DNA of 64,000 nucleotides, from contig JAJEAR010000060.1 in NCBI GenBank assembly GCA_022822665.1, positions 1 to 64,000 on the forward strand. Reading direction: 5' to 3'. A program made the position numbers and the translations under genes. Below, in pieces: positions 61,959 to 64,000 of the stretch (its first letter is position 1; each line of letters opens with the position of its first letter). The notes under the pieces were generated by a model, which did not search any database, was not told the DNA's origin, and saw only the letters and a program-made list of their open reading frames with translations. The DNA comes from Alphaproteobacteria bacterium (GTDB lineage: Bacteria > Pseudomonadota > Alphaproteobacteria > Thalassobaculales > Thalassobaculaceae).

Positions 61959-62051
61959 TCACCCGGTATGGACGGTACAGCGAGCGGGCCGCGACGCCGC
62001 GCCACGTGACCGGAGCATGTGAATCCAGCTCGACGTGCCGATCAGGATCAC
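61959..62051 (-). pseudogene. vapC: VapC-like PIN toxin remnant
   Basis: A GTG at 62051, three bases after the vapB stop, begins VILIGTSSWIHMLRSRG, the start of a VapC ribonuclease. The first active-site aspartate is glycine (relatives have LVDTSSWI), and the frame stops after 30 codons at 61959. Indels probably destroyed the rest. It cannot be an active ribonuclease. Confidence 0.7.
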
Positions 62052-62054
62052 GGA

Positions 62055-62258
62055 TCAGTCCCGCCGGCGCAGCCCCCGCAGATCTCCCGGCGTCATGAGA
62101 TCCTCGCAGGTCCCGGCATACTTGATGAGTTCGGCCATACGCATGCGGCGGTTGAAGTCCGTGATGGCGACAACTACGGCCTCTGGCCTGGTCCGCGCAT
62201 TCGTGAACCGGGTTGCATCCGCGAGTTCGCCATCGGGAATGTCGAGCGAGATTTTCAT
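62055..62258 (-). CDS. vapB: VapB-type antitoxin
   Basis: The 67-residue protein begins MKISLDIPDGELADATRFT and continues with the EAVVVAITDFNRRMRMAELI helix and a short C-terminal arm. This is the pattern of DUF2191-like VapB antitoxins, which have a ribbon-helix-helix N-terminus for operator binding. The longer frame upstream to 62423 is not family-like. It lies 3 nt before the toxin remnant and is intact. Confidence 0.85.
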   Translation of the reverse strand: MKISLDIPDGELADATRFTNARTRPEAVVVAITDFNRRMRMAELIKYAGTCEDLMTPGDLRGLRRRD

Positions 62259-62892
62259 GAAGCCGGAATAGTCTCCTGGCGAAGACAGTTCAATATCTGG
62301 AACGGGCCGTTTCACCCAAAGCCGCCACACGCGCTGGGACAATGCCGTGCGTTCCGCCTCGTACAGGACCACGAGGCGGACGAATGATCGGATGATATCG
62401 AACCTTGACGGGTAAGCCGCCACCGCTTTTTCGTGCGCCTACACGATCCGTTCGGCGCCGTCCATCGTTGCCATCAGGGGCACCGACCGGAAGCGTTCGG
62501 GATCGACCGGGCCGGAGAGACTCGGCGCCGCCCCACCCCGGGGCCGCCGGGGTGCTCGCCTCGCGGTGCGCCCAACGTAGTTCTCGCAGTCATGATCCTT
62601 CTCGAAGTACCCGACGCCCTACGCTCGCGAGGCGATCCTGCCGATGGGCGATACCATCTCCGGCGTACTCCGGCAGGGAGGGACTCACGGGATTCGCGTC
62701 TGCCCATATGGGCCAGACATGCGTTCGTGGCGCACAGGACAAGGGACGAATGCATGGTCTCGTCGTCCTGTCATCCCATGGCCGCGACTGTTCTCCCCGA
62801 GTCTCCCCGAGCGGCACTTTCCGCACGCCGAAGCTGACCCCCAACATCGCAACGTGACTACACTTTGCTGACCGAATTCCGGAAGCGAACCC
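62259..62892. other. 630-base stretch without a supported gene
   Basis: Between the divergent vapB and fitA-like genes. The open frames here (for example 62405-62857 on the plus strand) are arginine- and serine-rich and have no recognisable domain. Promoters of both antitoxin genes must lie here, but no palindromic operator was recognised with confidence. Confidence 0.35.
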
Positions 62893-63153
62893 ATGGTGAC
62901 AATCAATGTGCGGCGGCTCGACCAGGACGTGGTGGACCGCCTCACGCGGCGCGCCTCGCTGAATAACCGTTCCCTGGAGGACGAGGTGCGCCACATCCTG
63001 CACTGCGCCGCCGAGGACGACATTGCGGCAAAGCGGGCCGCGTTCGGCGAGGTCATGAAACGGCTGCGCCCTTTGACCGAAGGGCGTACGCACACGCTGG
63101 CGGAGGTGCTGATTCACGAGGACCGCGACCAAGGCTATCGCGAGGACTTCTGA
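62893..63153 (+). CDS. FitA/VapB-like ribbon-helix-helix antitoxin
   Basis: The 86-residue protein starts VTINVRRLDQDVVDRLTRRA and has the SLEDEVRHIL helix typical of FitA/Arc-like antitoxins, which bind their own operator as dimers. The C-terminal part DRDQGYREDF would occupy the toxin active site. Its final A overlaps the ATG of the vapC-like gene (TGATG), so translation is coupled. The gene is complete. Confidence 0.85.
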   Translation: MVTINVRRLDQDVVDRLTRRASLNNRSLEDEVRHILHCAAEDDIAAKRAAFGEVMKRLRPLTEGRTHTLAEVLIHEDRDQGYREDF

Positions 63154-63577
63154 TGCGCTTCGTCGTCGATGCGAGCGTGGCGGTCAAGTGGCTGGTAGCT
63201 GAAGAGAATACGGAGGTTGCGCAGGAGTTGTCGACGAGCGGCCGGGATTCGCACGCCCCGCGCCTGATGGCGTCCAAGGTCGCCGGCGCCCTGCGGCGCA
63301 AGGTGCGGACAGGCGAGATGGAAAGCGGCGCCGCGGGCGTCCTGCCGGCCAACATTGCGGTGCGATGGGCGCCGACGTGGCTGTCTCCGCCGATACGGTC
63401 CGTCTGGCGCTGGCGCTCGACCGTCCGGTCTGAGTTTGCGTCTGTCTCGCGCTCCCGCTCGCGCATCGTATCGGCGCAGTGGTGCGGACGGCGGACCTTC
63501 AGTTCGCGGAGGTCCTGGCCTCGGCCGGGTACGGCGAGACCGCGATGACGCCGGCCGAGTATACGGCAGCCGGTTGA
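63153..63577 (+). pseudogene. vapC: VapC-like PIN toxin, frameshifted and with an internal stop
   Basis: The gene starts normally with MRFVVDASVAVKWLVAEENT (first PIN aspartate in VVDAS), continues with LMASKVAGALRRKVRTGE and then loses frame near 63352-63380. The neighbouring frame continues the family as ADTVRLALALDRPV. It then meets a TGA and picks up as LAHRIGAVVRTADLQFAEVL and YGETAMTPAEYTAAG to a stop at 63577. The conserved aspartate of the YDCVYLALA motif is lost. Two separate lesions make a simple sequencing error less likely here. Confidence 0.8.
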
Positions 63578-63845
63578 AGGACACGTCCGGGAGCCTCCAG
63601 GAAGTTGGGGCGCGCGTGCCGACGCCCTAACCGGTCCCGGGATGCCGATCAGCCACGGTCCGGACTTCGGTCGTCGCTGCTGCATCACAGGCCGGACCAC
63701 GCCGCTCTGCCGGGAGCGGGAGCCCCGTCCCCTTCCCTGCACCGGTGCACCCGTCCAGGACGCGCCGGCGGGAACCGGCAGGAGTTGCGCCATTCGGCAG
63801 GTTCGGGGTAGGGCGTGCGGGACATTCACACCGTGGAGGCGCGTC

Positions 63846-64000
63846 ATGACAACCTGCCTGATGGTCCGGGCCCGGGTGGAACCCGCGGTTCGGGACCGGT
63901 TCGATACCTGGTACGAGACCGAGCACCTGCCTGATGCGGCCCGGACATTCGGCGCGCTCCGTGCGCGCCGCGGATGGAGCCGGGACGACGCGTCGGTTCA
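63846..64000 (+). CDS. Partial gene, small dimeric alpha-beta-barrel-like protein
   Basis: From ATG 63846 the frame is open to the right edge. The first 51 residues include DRFDTWYETEHLPDAARTFG, which has the W-Y-x-x-EH-x-PD pattern seen in small dimeric alpha-beta barrel proteins (EthD-like). The C-terminal part lies outside the window. Function is unknown. Confidence 0.6.
   Translation, partial: MTTCLMVRARVEPAVRDRFDTWYETEHLPDAARTFGALRARRGWSRDDASV

Noticed and set aside
1-64000. CRISPR arrays, tRNA and rRNA genes
   Set aside because: No regularly spaced repeats and no sequence with tRNA or rRNA signatures were found on either strand by reading; a covariance search would settle small cases.

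Overview
The window reads as chromosomal DNA of a high-G+C alphaproteobacterium, probably a Rhodospirillales-like heterotroph. This is inferred from the strongly GC-biased codon use, a petABC (cytochrome bc1) operon, a SAM-II type riboswitch in front of metY (a class best known from alphaproteobacteria), a TRAP transporter and several small catabolic operons. No tRNA, rRNA or CRISPR array was seen.

Layout. 1-2070: lower-G+C DNA with an exporter gene of the RND/MMPL family that has lost its 3' end, abutting a fragment of another reading frame. 2632-8393: a tightly packed catabolic operon (CoA-transferase, SDR, Rieske oxygenase, SDR, amidase, pterin dehydratase). 8331-10672: a decayed insertion carrying toxin-antitoxin-like genes, flanked by two diverged copies of the phhB/hydrolase junction. 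10517-14857: two alpha/beta hydrolases, a metallo-beta-lactamase-fold enzyme and a chromate transporter. 15579-16868: a nucleotide-sugar dehydrogenase. 16920-22860: methylthioadenosine salvage (aldolase-like gene plus mtnP), petABC, and metY under a SAM-II riboswitch with its promoter. 22977-31941: DUF924, rmuC, a deoxyribosyltransferase-like gene, an M19-like dipeptidase, a TauE-like permease, a nitroreductase and a very long AsmA protein. 31979-37355: a 1720-residue exonuclease-RecQ-UvrD fusion translationally coupled to a small ribbon-helix-helix gene. 37418-46676: SnoaL-like protein, cupin, ahcY, rpmB, MFS, GST, three parts of a peptide-type ABC transporter and a ribokinase. 46727-48088: a mannose-1-phosphate guanylyltransferase. 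48742-57445: a second catabolic cluster (two tandem SDRs, TauD-type dioxygenase, D-2-hydroxyacid dehydrogenase homologue, M20 homologue, DUF1445 protein) facing a TRAP transporter. 57648-61489: a polysaccharide deacetylase broken by an IS1380-like fragment, then two lower-G+C membrane glycosyltransferase genes. 61959-63577: two VapBC-type modules. 63846-64000: the start of a further gene.

How the parts work together. metY, ahcY and mtnP with its aldolase-like neighbour form a sulfur amino acid and SAM by-product recycling theme. The two catabolic clusters each combine oxygenase, dehydrogenase and hydrolase steps, and the second faces a matching uptake system. The nucleotide-sugar dehydrogenase, GDP-mannose enzyme, deacetylase remnant and glycosyltransferases point to surface polysaccharide synthesis.

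The most unusual signals are as follows. All four toxin-antitoxin-like modules have an intact antitoxin-side gene and a broken toxin-side gene. The phhB/hydrolase junction is split and duplicated around a decayed island. The metY leader combines a consensus-like promoter, a SAM-II aptamer at about +1 and a helix that covers the Shine-Dalgarno. The exonuclease-RecQ-UvrD fusion is a striking architecture. In the second catabolic cluster two enzymes lack canonical catalytic residues.
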